Assembly (NCBI GenBank): GCA_016703325.1
Contig: JADJCH010000033.1
Span: 1 to 64,000, forward strand
Origin: Burkholderiales bacterium
GTDB lineage: Bacteria; Pseudomonadota; Gammaproteobacteria; Burkholderiales; Burkholderiaceae_C
Length of the DNA: 64,000 nucleotides
Reading direction: 5' to 3'
Positions 1 through 7,646 of this stretch are shown one piece after another. How positions within the stretch are numbered: position 1 is the first letter of the stretch; each line of letters starts with the position of its first letter. Under the pieces are notes generated by a model. The model worked only from the letters and a program-made list of their open reading frames with translations, was not told where the DNA came from and made no database searches. Made by a program: the position numbers and the translations under genes.

Positions 1-17
1 CGAGCGGGTGCGGCGGG

Positions 18-818
18 TCATCTTGCGGGGTCGGTTCTGGTGTCAGGCAGCAGCGCGGCGGGTTCTGGCGCCGGGGTCGGTGCGCAGTCCCGCAAGTCCC
101 GCAGTTCCTTCAGCACCAGGGCGCGCAGTTCGGCCTTTCGGGTTTCGTAGTCGGCACCGCGTGCGATCAGGATCACGGCCCGGGCTTCCACCTTGTGCAG
201 CAGGCGCAACTGGTCGGCGTCCAGCGTGTCCCGATCAATCCCGGCATGCACTCCCGTCAGGGCGTGGCCAATCAGTCGGGCTTCATTGGCCAGGTGGTGC
301 GCGTGGGTGTCCTTGCCGGCTGCCTTGCGGACCTCGAACAGCACGGCATTCACGCTGCTGTGCTGGCGGGCCACGGCGGCGCGGGCGGCCTGCCACTCGG
401 GCGCCAGGCGCTGCGCCTTGAGGCGCTGCAGCTCGCGGGCCATCGTGTCGAAGGCGTTGATGAACTGCACCTTCAAGGCAGTGGCGTCCGGGCCGGTGAA
501 GCCCATTGCCAGCAGCATGAAGCCGGCTTGCGTCAGGTGGTATTCCGGCAGCGTCCGGCCGGTCGGGTCGGCGTACTCACTGAGCGCAAAACTGCGCTCA
601 GTGAAGGCCGGGCCGGCTTCGGCGATCAGCCGCTGGATCGAGCGCAGCACGTCGCGGTGACGCTTGCCGAAGCGCAGCGCCACCCGGCGGGAGGTGGTCA
701 GGGGCTCGCCGTGATCAACGTGCACCAGGTCGCGCACGGCACCCGCCGCTGCGACATCGACCGGGCATGCAGCAGCTTCACCAGCACCCGCGGTGCCGGT
801 CTTCTTGGTGGGAGTCAT
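18..818 (-). CDS. Rha-family phage regulatory protein
   Basis: A 266-residue protein. After an Ala-rich leader of about 35 residues it carries a Rha-type domain at roughly residues 41-115, with TTSRRVALRFGKRHRDVLRS followed by the GRTLPEYHLTQAGFMLLAMG segment. Rha proteins are phage or satellite regulators, described in lambdoid phages as interfering with growth in hosts lacking IHF. This gene is the last visible one of a run of tightly spaced minus-strand genes starting at the AlpA-like regulator. It starts 3 bp after the preceding gene stops, which suggests translational coupling. The C-terminal 150 residues are Arg/Ala-rich and I recognise nothing in them. The family call is good; the exact role in this island is inferred. 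Confidence 0.8.
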   Translation of the reverse strand: MTPTKKTGTAGAGEAAACPVDVAAAGAVRDLVHVDHGEPLTTSRRVALRFGKRHRDVLRSIQRLIAEAGPAFTERSFALSEYADPTGRTLPEYHLTQAGFMLLAMGFTGPDATALKVQFINAFDTMARELQRLKAQRLAPEWQAARAAVARQHSSVNAVLFEVRKAAGKDTHAHHLANEARLIGHALTGVHAGIDRDTLDADQLRLLHKVEARAVILIARGADYETRKAELRALVLKELRDLRDCAPTPAPEPAALLPDTRTDPAR

Positions 819-820
819 GT

Positions 821-1222
821 TCAGCCCTCTTGCACCAGTCGCAGGTCGCCCGGCGTGCCATTGGGTGGCACGCCGGCCCGCAGCTCAATCAGGCGATTGG
901 CCAGGGTCTCCGCGTTCCTCACTTGCACGTCAAAGCCGCGCAGTGCAACAGCCAGTAGGTCACTGACCAGTTCATGCCCGTCTTCGCCGATCGGGTCACG
1001 CCAGCATTGACAGGCCTTCCGCAGCTCTTCCGCAAAAGGGCCGGCGGGTCCACCGGCTGCAAAGTGGTCGGCATGCAGATCGATGCGCGTCAGCACACGA
1101 TGACAGTTCGCGAGGTTCTGCGCCGCACGCAGCATCACCCCGACTTCAACGGCAAGCCCCTCCTGGACCGTCTCGGCCAAATCTGCCAGGGCGCGGATGG
1201 TGTTCTCTTTGGTGGTGGGCAT
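821..1222 (-). CDS. hypothetical island protein, 133 aa
   Basis: I do not recognise this protein. It is predicted soluble and helical, with no signal peptide, and has single Cys-containing segments such as KACQCWRD. It sits between two other small genes with gaps of only 2 bp on each side, so it is probably translated as part of the same operon. Codon use resembles the neighbouring island genes. It is called a gene on position, tight spacing and a continuous frame rather than on homology. Confidence 0.6.
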   Translation of the reverse strand: MPTTKENTIRALADLAETVQEGLAVEVGVMLRAAQNLANCHRVLTRIDLHADHFAAGGPAGPFAEELRKACQCWRDPIGEDGHELVSDLLAVALRGFDVQVRNAETLANRLIELRAGVPPNGTPGDLRLVQEG

Positions 1223-1224
1223 GA

Positions 1225-1551
1225 TCAGACCTCCTGCGGTTCGGTGAGGGTTGCGGCTTGCGTCGCACAGGCGGGATGCGGCACCCAGGCGCCACCAGGG
1301 CCAGCCCAGAGACCGTGCTGCAGTAGCGTTTTCCAGTGGTGGTCACCGGGCTGATGGGCGTGCAGCTCCGGCTGGACGGTGCCGAGCCAGCGGCGGACGA
1401 TCTCGGAACCCACGGCCCCGGCCAGTTCGCCGGCTTGCCGGTCACCGTGCGGCGCCGGGTTCGCCTGGCCGATGTGCCAGAGCGCGGCCAGGTGGCTATC
1501 GGTCACGCTGGCCAGGCCGGCCGGATCAATGTCGAAGGTGACGCGGATCAT
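1225..1551 (-). CDS. hypothetical island protein, 108 aa
   Basis: No family is recognised. The N-terminus MIRVTFDIDPAGLASVTDSH looks like a folded soluble domain, and the C-terminal half contains several His and Trp residues. The start codon overlaps the stop of the upstream 66-residue gene (ATGA type), which supports both the start choice and translation as part of the alpA-to-rha operon. Confidence 0.6.
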   Translation of the reverse strand: MIRVTFDIDPAGLASVTDSHLAALWHIGQANPAPHGDRQAGELAGAVGSEIVRRWLGTVQPELHAHQPGDHHWKTLLQHGLWAGPGGAWVPHPACATQAATLTEPQEV

Positions 1552-1748
1552 GCTGCGCTCCCTTGCGTGCCAGCGCTTTTGGCATGCTCAACCGCGCTGC
1601 GCACGATGGCGCGCAGCAGCACGGCAACGCGGGTCACGTCCCCCATATCGCCTTCACGGTCGGCCTTGTCGGCCAGGTCGGACGCCATGCGCACGAGCCA
1701 GGCCAGATCAGCGGCTTCGCGGTGCAGTTGGTTTGCGTCGGGCCTCAT
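1548..1748 (-). CDS. hypothetical small island protein, 66 aa
   Basis: A short, charged, helical protein (LAWLVRMASDLADKADREGD in its first half). It overlaps its neighbours by 4 bp at both ends, a common arrangement in satellite-phage operons. No family is recognised; it could be a small regulatory or accessory protein. Confidence 0.55.
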   Translation of the reverse strand: MRPDANQLHREAADLAWLVRMASDLADKADREGDMGDVTRVAVLLRAIVRSAVEHAKSAGTQGSAA

Positions 1749-2041
1749 GTGGTCACCCCTGCTGCAGCTTCAGCCGCTTCAGCCGCTGCGCCCAGGGCCT
1801 GCGCCAGGTGACGGGCCTGCAGGGGCGTCAGCGAGCCACGCAGGAGCAGCTCAGCGCCGCCCAGCTCGAAAGACACCCCCCGTTCCTGACCACTGCGCCG
1901 CGTGGAGTACACGCAGGCCAGCAGGCCACCGAGGGTGAAGGCACCATGATTGCGCCGGGTGCGGGAATGCGGGCGGCTCTCAGCCGCGGTCATCGCCGGG
2001 AAGGGTGCGGGCGAGCGAGCGCCCAGGGTCGAACCAGCCAT
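1745..2041 (-). CDS. hypothetical island protein, 98 aa, start chosen inside a longer frame
   Basis: The open frame extends upstream to 2350, but that extension runs through a structured, hairpin-rich leader and looks non-coding. The ATG at 2041 is preceded by an AAGGAG ribosome site, as expected for a real start. The protein begins MAGSTLGARSPAPFPAMTAA and ends in a helical Ala-rich tail. Position behind a C4-like leader resembles the Icd/Ash-type small genes of P4-like satellites, but sequence similarity to them is not obvious to me. Low certainty on function, moderate on being a gene. Confidence 0.5.
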   Translation of the reverse strand: MAGSTLGARSPAPFPAMTAAESRPHSRTRRNHGAFTLGGLLACVYSTRRSGQERGVSFELGGAELLLRGSLTPLQARHLAQALGAAAEAAEAAAGVTT

Positions 2042-2089
2042 GTCGAAGGCTCCTTGGTTGCGGTCTACAACCGCCACCCCCCACGCCAA

Positions 2090-2175
2090 TAGGGGGCGGC
2101 GGCCCAAAGCAGGGTTGGCGTACCGGAACGAAGGGACCGGCGTGCCCGAAGGCACCCCCGCCCGGGCCGCCATTG
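2090..2175 (-). ncRNA. candidate C4-like antisense RNA / structured leader
   Basis: On the minus strand three small hairpins follow one another. One is GTGCC-TTCG-GGCAC (2155-2142), the next pairs CCGG at 2140-2137 with CCGG at 2126-2123, and the last pairs TTGG/CCAA across 2118-2104. They lie between a zinc-finger-like gene and a small ORF in a satellite-type operon, where P1/P4-family elements carry the C4 (cI) immunity RNA. The hairpins are seen directly. The C4 identity is inferred from position and from the hairpin run, and needs a covariance-model match. Confidence 0.4.
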
Positions 2176-2346
2176 AACTGGAGCCTGAGCGCTGCGCGCA
2201 AAGAAAAAGCCGCTCTTGAGGCGGCCGCGCGCCTTCGTTTTCCGGGACGCCAATCCCGCTGACTTTCGCCAGTGGCCACTGCATGTGCAGCGGTTGACGG
2301 CAGTGTAGTGCCGCCCTGCGGTGGGGTGTCAAGCCCTGCGGTTGCG

Positions 2347-2781
2347 TCATTGCAGCCGCCCAGCGCCCATCACCTGACGGAATGCCGACTCAACAGAACC
2401 GGCCGGCACGCCCAAGCGGGCATCGGCCTGCAGCAGTTCGGCGGAGCCAGGCGCGAGACAGGCCCGGGGAAAGGCGGCCAGCAGGGCGCCACCCTTCACC
2501 CCCACCAGGTCGGCCACCCGCTGCCACAAGCTGCGCAGCGCAGCCGCTTCGGCCAGTCGTTCGGCCTTGCGCCGGAACTTCGGTGAGTGCGCAATCCGGG
2601 TATCGCAGGCCACGCAGGCGGCCATGCCGAAGCCCGATCGGTTGTGGACCACTCCACCCAGTTCAACCACATCAGCACCGCAGACACAACACCGGAAGGC
2701 CCCCGGCCGCCCCCATTCAGCAAGAGCTGCGACTTGCTGTTCTGTGGTCAGGTTTGCCGGCGGATCGGCGCGTCGGTTCAT
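2347..2781 (-). CDS. zinc-finger-like hypothetical island protein, 144 aa
   Basis: The protein contains two Cys pairs, CCVC near residue 32 and CVAC near residue 57, spaced like a treble-clef or zinc-ribbon fold. A helical C-terminal half follows. The stop/start overlap with the AlpA-like gene upstream (4 bp) shows that the two are co-translated. Small zinc-ribbon proteins are common in phage satellites, but the specific function is unknown. Confidence 0.6.
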   Translation of the reverse strand: MNRRADPPANLTTEQQVAALAEWGRPGAFRCCVCGADVVELGGVVHNRSGFGMAACVACDTRIAHSPKFRRKAERLAEAAALRSLWQRVADLVGVKGGALLAAFPRACLAPGSAELLQADARLGVPAGSVESAFRQVMGAGRLQ

Positions 2782-3116
2782 GCCGCCCCCCCTTGCACGT
2801 CCACACCATCGGACCGCGCGATCACCTTGGCAATGAAGGCTTCGATCCGCGATTCCGGCCAGGCCACGCAGCGGGCCGAGATGCGCACCGGGCGCAAGAG
2901 CGGTTCATCCTTCGCCAGGGCGTAGATCTTCGACTTCCGGAAGCCGACACGGGCCTCTACCTGATCGATCCGCAACAGGGCTTCAGAGCGCTTGACCCGG
3001 GCCAGTTGGTCGGGTGGGAGGTCAACCCGGACGGGTGCAGCGGCTGGGGAGTCACCGGCAGCCAGCCCGGGCGTGATCGGGTGGACTATGGCGGTCGAGG
3101 GGTGGGGCGTTTCCAT
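2778..3116 (-). CDS. AlpA-family transcriptional regulator / excisionase-like
   Basis: A 112-residue protein whose C-terminal two-thirds is a MerR/AlpA-type winged helix: LLRIDQVEARVGFRKSKIYA, then a wing with RPVRISARCVAWPESRIEAF. AlpA-like proteins in P4-type satellites activate integrase or excision and early genes. It is the first gene of the minus-strand operon that runs down to rha. An imperfect palindrome lies at 3184-3203, just upstream. The family call is firm; its targets are inferred. Confidence 0.8.
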   Translation of the reverse strand: METPHPSTAIVHPITPGLAAGDSPAAAPVRVDLPPDQLARVKRSEALLRIDQVEARVGFRKSKIYALAKDEPLLRPVRISARCVAWPESRIEAFIAKVIARSDGVDVQGGAA

Positions 3117-3183
3117 GCGGGCTACCGTGAAAGTCGGTGGACGGTGCCGCTATCGTCACGGGTCGAAGCCCCCCCGTAAAGTC

Positions 3184-3203
3184 AGAAACTTGGTGAACTT
3201 TCT
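3184..3203. promoter_or_regulatory. imperfect palindrome upstream of the alpA-like gene
   Basis: AGAAACTTGGTGAACTTTCT is a 20-bp imperfect dyad in which 7 of 10 positions pair, including both AGAAA/TTTCT ends. It lies between the 3' end of the 276-residue gene and the alpA-like start, about 68 bp upstream of the latter. It is a plausible operator or promoter element for the alpA-rha operon. Function is inferred from location only. Confidence 0.35.
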
Positions 3204-3207
3204 GGAA

Positions 3208-4038
3208 CTAGCCCAGGCGATCCAAGGAAGAACCGCCGAACGTAGATTGCCATTGGTCGGCACTCATCCCCATTTCAATCCATTCTTGAAGGCTCCGAGC
3301 GTCAGACCACTTTCGCAGAGCCTCTCTCAATCCCAGTCCCGACGCGAGTAAGGGCTTCAGTTCCCGCAACGGCGGCCAGATTCCTGCGCTACTGGAGACA
3401 TACCCATCAACTAGGCTCTTGATCTGGGTCGATCCCATTTCGAAACGCCCGCCCAGCTCGCCATAAAAATATTCTTTGCTCAACTCCCGCGACGGGTCGG
3501 CCGCAAGCATTCGCAGCGCCTCACGATAGGCAGCAGGGGCAGTATGAGAGCGTGATCTAACACCTGAAATGTTGGTGCCCGGCGGGTGAGCAGGCCCAAA
3601 CGCAGCGCTGTCACCCCACTCCCGAGCCCTTCCCTCTGCTACAGCTTGCACCTTCCCGACGAAGGCTGACGCGAGCCAGCCCGGGGCGACCATTCCATGG
3701 GAAACACAGAACGCCATGGCTTCCATGATGGCAATCCCATTGCCTGCCTCTACATCTTGCCGCAACGAAATGCAGTGCTTTGCGGCCTGAATCTGGAGCA
3801 TGGAATCACACGCAAAGGGCCTGCATTGCGTGGCGTCATGCTGCTTCTGGCGCTGATACTCAAGTTTCCAGCTTTCGAGTGTGGCGGCGTCCGGCTCGGT
3901 GCCGTCTTCACTTGCCAAGAACAACCTCAGTTCAAGCAGTGCCATCCGCCACGGGTTGAATTCGCTTCCTTCTGGTGTGTCACCAATACTTGCGACAGAC
4001 TGCAACAGAACGGCATTGCGCGCTTCAGCATCGAACAT
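3208..4038 (-). CDS. hypothetical island protein, 276 aa
   Basis: The start chosen is ATG at 4038, preceded by GAGGGG 7 bp upstream. The open frame continues further upstream but enters a degenerate repeat tract that does not look like part of the same protein. The protein is soluble and mostly helical (MFDAEARNAVLLQSVASIGD at the start, SLQEWIEMGMSADQWQSTFG near the end) with no signal peptide or membrane segment. I recognise no domain. Codon bias is weaker and AT content higher than in flanking core genes, in line with island cargo. Confidence 0.6.
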   Translation of the reverse strand: MFDAEARNAVLLQSVASIGDTPEGSEFNPWRMALLELRLFLASEDGTEPDAATLESWKLEYQRQKQHDATQCRPFACDSMLQIQAAKHCISLRQDVEAGNGIAIMEAMAFCVSHGMVAPGWLASAFVGKVQAVAEGRAREWGDSAAFGPAHPPGTNISGVRSRSHTAPAAYREALRMLAADPSRELSKEYFYGELGGRFEMGSTQIKSLVDGYVSSSAGIWPPLRELKPLLASGLGLREALRKWSDARSLQEWIEMGMSADQWQSTFGGSSLDRLG

Positions 4039-4189
4039 GCACACCCCTCGGCTGTGCCCCTTGTGTTGAGTGCTGCGCCGACCGGGCAAGGGCTCCCGGC
4101 GTTCGCCCGGCCAAAGGCTAGGCGCAGCGGTTGGATTTTCCACCAACGTGCACGCAGGTTCGCCAACGTGCGGAAGGTGGCCCGGCACG

Positions 4190-4720
4190 TCGAGGTGATC
4201 AGCCAGCATCTGCCGGGCAGCAGCGGCCGCCAGTGCAGCGGCGTCGGCCAGGCCGAAGCGGTCACGCGGTCGGCGATGCTGGCCGGCCCGCGGGTTGCAG
4301 CGAGGTGCACCAGGTGCAGCACCTCGCCGGCAGGGGCCGGCAAGCCGGCCCGGTCGGGGTGATCCGGCGGTAGGTGGTCGCTGGCGTCGGCCTGGCAGCC
4401 GTGGCCGGCGGTGCCGTGGCGCCGACCAAGTCGAAGCGGTCACGCTGGTGGCGATGCTGGCCAGCTCGCGGGCCGCAGCGCTTGGCACCAGGGGCAGCAG
4501 CTCGCCGGCAGGCGCGGCAGGTCCGGCCGGTCGGGGTGGTGCGGTGGCAGGTGGTCAGCCTGGGCAGCAGCACCGGGCGGAGTGGCGATGCTGGCCAGGC
4601 CGAAGCGGTCAGGCGGGTGGCGGTGCTGGCCAGCCCCGGGCGGCAGCGGCGCGCACCAGGGGCAGCAGCTCGCCGGCAGGGCAGCAGGCCCGGGCCGGTC
4701 GGCGGCAGGCGGTCGGCTGG
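4190..4720. repeat. degenerate tandem repeat of about 170 bp, three units
   Basis: The marker ctcgccggcagg recurs at 4323, 4501 and 4669, giving periods of 178 and 168 bp. Each marker is preceded by related text (cgaagcggtca, gatgctggccag, accagg and gcagca blocks). On the minus strand the units encode related peptide pieces (PAGELLPLV, AAARELASIA), but the frame changes between units. This suggests a repeat protein that has decayed by indels, or a non-coding repeat. Confidence 0.6.
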
Positions 4721-4969
4721 TCGGCCTGGCAGCGGCGGCAGGTAGTCCGGCGGCCCTTTCTCGCCTGCACACATCGCAGGCACCTGCACTCCGCCGGAAG
4801 GGCGGCCAGGCGGGCACATCTTCGCCGCCAATTTCCGGGGTCTTTCGCTGATGCATCCGCACCAGGGAAGCAAGCCACCATGCCGCACCGGGCGGAGTCA
4901 CGCGGCGCGGGCCGGCAGCGGGCCAGGACTTCGACCCCTCCCCCCCGCAAACCTGCGCACGCAGAAATC

Positions 4970-5086
4970 CGGGGAACTGGCCGGTCCTCAGGCGGGGAAG
5001 CCTAGAGATTTCGCCCCCCCCTCTACCCAGGGCAAGCCCCCCCCATCGAGTTACGGCATGTTGCGGACGCGGGGAACTGGCCGGTC
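4970..5086. repeat. 17-bp direct repeat spaced 100 bp
   Basis: cggggaactggccggtc occurs at 4970-4986 and again at 5070-5086. Each copy is followed about 30 bp later by a second similar block (agagatttcg / agagattcgg and a run of C). The two 100-bp units therefore look like a diverged tandem duplication inside the gene-poor part of the island. Confidence 0.6.
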
Positions 5087-5352
5087 TGCGGTTCAGACTC
5101 GCCAGAGATTCGGAGCCCCCCCGGTGTCCCGTTGTCCCCCAAGTTCCAACCCAGCAGGAAGCGCGGGAAACGGGGCGCGAATGACCCCGTGTCCCCAGAC
5201 CCACGGGAGGACCCGCGGGACATGGCCGCCATGCAGACCGGCAGGGCCAGCCGTGCCGGGCGGGAGGGCTCATTGCTGGTGGTGCGAACAGCTTGCATTG
5301 GTCGGCAGCAGTTCAGACCAGACAGAGACTGAGCCCTTCATCTTCTTCATCT

Positions 5353-5469
5353 TGCCCCCGCTGCCCCCGTTCTGCCCCCGTCCTTGCCCCCGTCCCCTCA
5401 ACCGACCGCAAACCCGCGCCGTTGCTGGGTTTCCGGCCGATTCGGGGCCAGTTGCCCCCGTGCCCCCGT
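5353..5469. repeat. cluster of six 8-9 bp tgcccccgt motifs (iteron-like)
   Basis: tgcccccgt or a one-base variant starts at 5353, 5362, 5373, 5385, 5453 and 5461. The first four are 9-12 bp apart and the last two are abutting. Regularly spaced G/C-run motifs next to a satellite integrase could be initiator-binding iterons or a packaging signal. Only the repetition is observed; the role is a guess. Confidence 0.45.
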
Positions 5470-5813
5470 CGGGTCGTGCACGTCGGCCAAATTTGCACCG
5501 CGCTTCAGCCGCTGCGGCAGCCCGACCAGGCGGCCAGCATCGCCCCCTTCTGTTCTGTTCTGGCGCCTTTGGCCCTGCCCAGTCCAGCCACAGCGGCGCG
5601 AAGACAGAACCCCCGCACCCCCTCCCCGGGCCGGGCCATGGATCCGCCCACGGGCGGGCCGCTGTGGACTGCGGCGCGTACCGAAGCCCTGCCCGCCTGC
5701 AGGACACACAAGCCAGAAGGACAACGCCCGGCACAAGGCCGGGCGGGTAGCGTGGGAGCGGCAGCAGCACCGGCAACCGCAGGAGGGCTGCACCAGGGAG
5801 CCGGCAGCCGGGT

Positions 5814-7100
5814 TCAGGCGGTGCGGAAGGGCAGCACCTGGGCGCCGGCCCGCAAGCGGTCGAGGTAGTCCGCCCACAGTTGCATCATTTGTCGCCGCTG
5901 GTCGAGGAACTCGGTGCGGTTGTAGGCCCGCCCCAGGGCATCCGGCACGGCGTGGGCAAGCTGGGCTTCGATCACGTCCGGAGCAATGCCCAGCCGCTCG
6001 GCAATCAGGGTGCGGGCCATCGCCCGCCAGCCGTGCGAAGTCATCTCATCGGCAGAGAACCCCAGGCGCCGAAGGGCCGCGTTCATGGTCATGTCGCTGA
6101 TCGGCCGTTCGCGGGAGCGCAGGCCGGGGAACAGCAGCCGGCCGCGGCCCGTCAGTGCGTGCAGCTCTTCCAGGATGTCCACCGCCTGACGGGACAGGGG
6201 CACCACGTGAGCAGGGCCTGCAACCTTGCCCTGAATGCTGCGCTTCATGCGGTGCGGGGGGATCGTCCACGTCGCGGCGGGCAGATCGAACTCTGCCCAC
6301 TCAGCCCCGCGGAGCTCGCCCGGCCGCTGGAAGAGCAGCGGGGCCAGCTGCAGCGCGGCCCGGGTGACCGGCTGCCCTTCGTAGCCGTCCACCGCCCGCA
6401 GCAGCTCGCCCACCCGTTGCGGCTGCAGGACGGCGGCATGGTGGCGCACGATCACCGGGCGCAGGGCATCGCGTAGATCGGCGGTGGGGTCGCGCTCACA
6501 GCGGCCGGTGGCGATGCCGTAGCGGAACACCTGCCCACAGGCCTGTTTCACGCGGTGGGCGGTTTCGACGGTGCCCCGCCCTTCCACCCGGCGCAGGCAG
6601 TCCAGCACCTGGGGCGCGCCGATCTGTGCCAACGGCAGCCGACCGAGCCAGGGGAACACGGTCTGTTCCAGGCGGATGCGGGTTCGCTCGGCATGCCCGC
6701 TGCTGACCTTGTGCCCGTGCACTGCGTCCAGCCATTCACGGGCCACCGCCTCAAAACTGCCAGGCGGTGGCAGGCCCGCGTCTTCCCGGGCCTGTTCCTC
6801 CCGCTGGCGCTGGTGTTCGGCCTTCGTCGCCTTGCGGGCGTCGCTGGGGTCGGTGCCGGCATCGAGCAGCCGCCGGGCGTCATCGGCCTTGCGGCGGGCC
6901 GCTGCAAGGGTGGTGTCCGGGTAGGTGCCCAGGCTCAGGGTCTTTCGCCGGCCGGCATGGCTGTAGTCCAGCCGCCAGCCGTGGGCACCGCCCTTGACGA
7001 AGAGCAGCAGGTAAAGCCCATCCCCATCCGTGAGTCGCTTGCGGGGGTCCCCGGGCTTGATGCCCCGCAGGGCCAGATCGGTCAGCAGGTGGCGCGGCAT
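5814..7100 (-). CDS. tyrosine site-specific integrase, P4 type
   Basis: A 428-residue recombinase. Residues 1-90 form the N-terminal arm-binding domain typical of P4-like integrases (GDGLYLLLFVKGGAHGWRLD). A central SAM-like domain follows, and the catalytic domain lies at about 215-400. Catalytic residues can be placed: Arg264 in RPGELR, His356 and Arg359 in SHGWRA, His383, and nucleophile Tyr393 in RAYNRT. The gene begins 172 bp from the 3' end of ssrA and points away from it, the usual layout for elements that integrate into tmRNA. Hexamers AGTAAC on the minus strand at 7156 and 7144, plus an inverted copy at 7104, lie just upstream and may be arm-type or repressor sites. Confidence 0.95.
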   Translation of the reverse strand: MPRHLLTDLALRGIKPGDPRKRLTDGDGLYLLLFVKGGAHGWRLDYSHAGRRKTLSLGTYPDTTLAAARRKADDARRLLDAGTDPSDARKATKAEHQRQREEQAREDAGLPPPGSFEAVAREWLDAVHGHKVSSGHAERTRIRLEQTVFPWLGRLPLAQIGAPQVLDCLRRVEGRGTVETAHRVKQACGQVFRYGIATGRCERDPTADLRDALRPVIVRHHAAVLQPQRVGELLRAVDGYEGQPVTRAALQLAPLLFQRPGELRGAEWAEFDLPAATWTIPPHRMKRSIQGKVAGPAHVVPLSRQAVDILEELHALTGRGRLLFPGLRSRERPISDMTMNAALRRLGFSADEMTSHGWRAMARTLIAERLGIAPDVIEAQLAHAVPDALGRAYNRTEFLDQRRQMMQLWADYLDRLRAGAQVLPFRTA

Positions 7101-7208
7101 TGCAGTAACTCCAGCACGGCGGAAGGCCCGCCGAAGCGGTTACTGTAAAAGTTACTCCAGAAATCCGCGGATCTGGGCGAACTTCGGCGGAAGACGGTGG
7201 AAAGAAAA

Positions 7209-7241
7209 AAGCCCTAGAGCGTTGTTTCTCTAGGGCTTTTT
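7209..7241 (-). terminator. rho-independent terminator downstream of ssrA
   Basis: An 11-bp stem (aagccctagag / ctctagggctt) with an 8-nt loop is flanked by A and T runs on both sides. It could terminate in either direction. It lies 32 bp past the 3' end of ssrA on the minus strand and separates ssrA from the integrase gene. Confidence 0.85.
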
Positions 7242-7272
7242 GTGTGTCCGCGGACTTCCGTGGACCCTCATA

Positions 7273-7301
7273 TGGTGGAGCCGGGGGGAATCGAACCCCC
7301 G
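7273..7301. other. island attachment-site half in the ssrA 3' end
   Basis: The tRNA-like 3' end of ssrA (T-arm and acceptor stem, ending GGCTCCACCA on the minus strand) directly adjoins the island that carries the integrase. Integrases of this type recombine at such tRNA-like ends, and the element restores the gene's 3' end. The partner repeat should lie beyond position 1, outside the window, so the site is inferred from layout. Confidence 0.6.
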
Positions 7302-7632
7302 TCCGCAAGCCATCCTCAGGCAGTTCTACATGCGTAGCTCTCTGATTTGAGTCTTGCGTCGCTGACGGGCAGGAGCACCCTGCAGTCGACGCCAGTCACG
7401 TAGTCTCGTTCTGGGTCGTGTGACCCGACTCAGAACCAGCCGATGTGAATGACTTTGCAGCCGTTGCCGGCCCAGACCATCGGCGATCTGTTGCAAAGCT
7501 CACCGGTGTTAAGCGGCGAGGGCGAAACGTTCGTCGTTCGCAGTTACTTTGTTTCCAGTGGATTTACGAGCGAACTGGTGCTCGGCATGCCCTGCTCCGA
7601 TTCCGCACCCACGTCGAAACCAGGTCGGCCCC
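7273..7632 (-). ncRNA. ssrA: transfer-messenger RNA (tmRNA)
   Basis: The 5' end reads GGGGCCGACCTGGTTTCGAC and the 3' end closes as a tRNA-like T-arm and acceptor ending in CCA, giving about 360 nt. The resume frame (7541 down to 7509) encodes the degradation tag ANDERFALAA followed by TAA, the tag expected for a Burkholderiales-type betaproteobacterium. tmRNA with SmpB rescues stalled ribosomes and marks the nascent chain for proteolysis. Both ends and the tag were read directly. Confidence 0.97.
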
Positions 7633-7646
7633 TGAAGACTCGTATC

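Larger units (their letters stand above)
4039..5813. other. 1.8-kb island stretch without a convincing gene
   Basis: All six frames contain open stretches here because the DNA is very GC-rich, but none has a believable protein composition. Translations are dominated by Arg, Pro, Ala and Cys, and frames shift from repeat to repeat. What can be seen is a degenerate repeat of about 170 bp (4190-4720), a 17-bp direct repeat exactly 100 bp apart (4970 and 5070), and a cluster of tgcccccgt motifs (5353-5469). It may hold a decayed gene, the replication or packaging region of the element, or both. Confidence 0.5.

Noticed and set aside
5270..5776. 168-codon minus-strand frame in the island
   Set aside because: The composition is Gly/Arg/Pro-rich; it covers the tgcccccgt cluster and has no ribosome site or family.
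7273..7301. stand-alone tRNA gene next to the integrase
   Set aside because: The T-arm and acceptor belong to ssrA; the upstream sequence is tmRNA with a tag frame, not a tRNA body.
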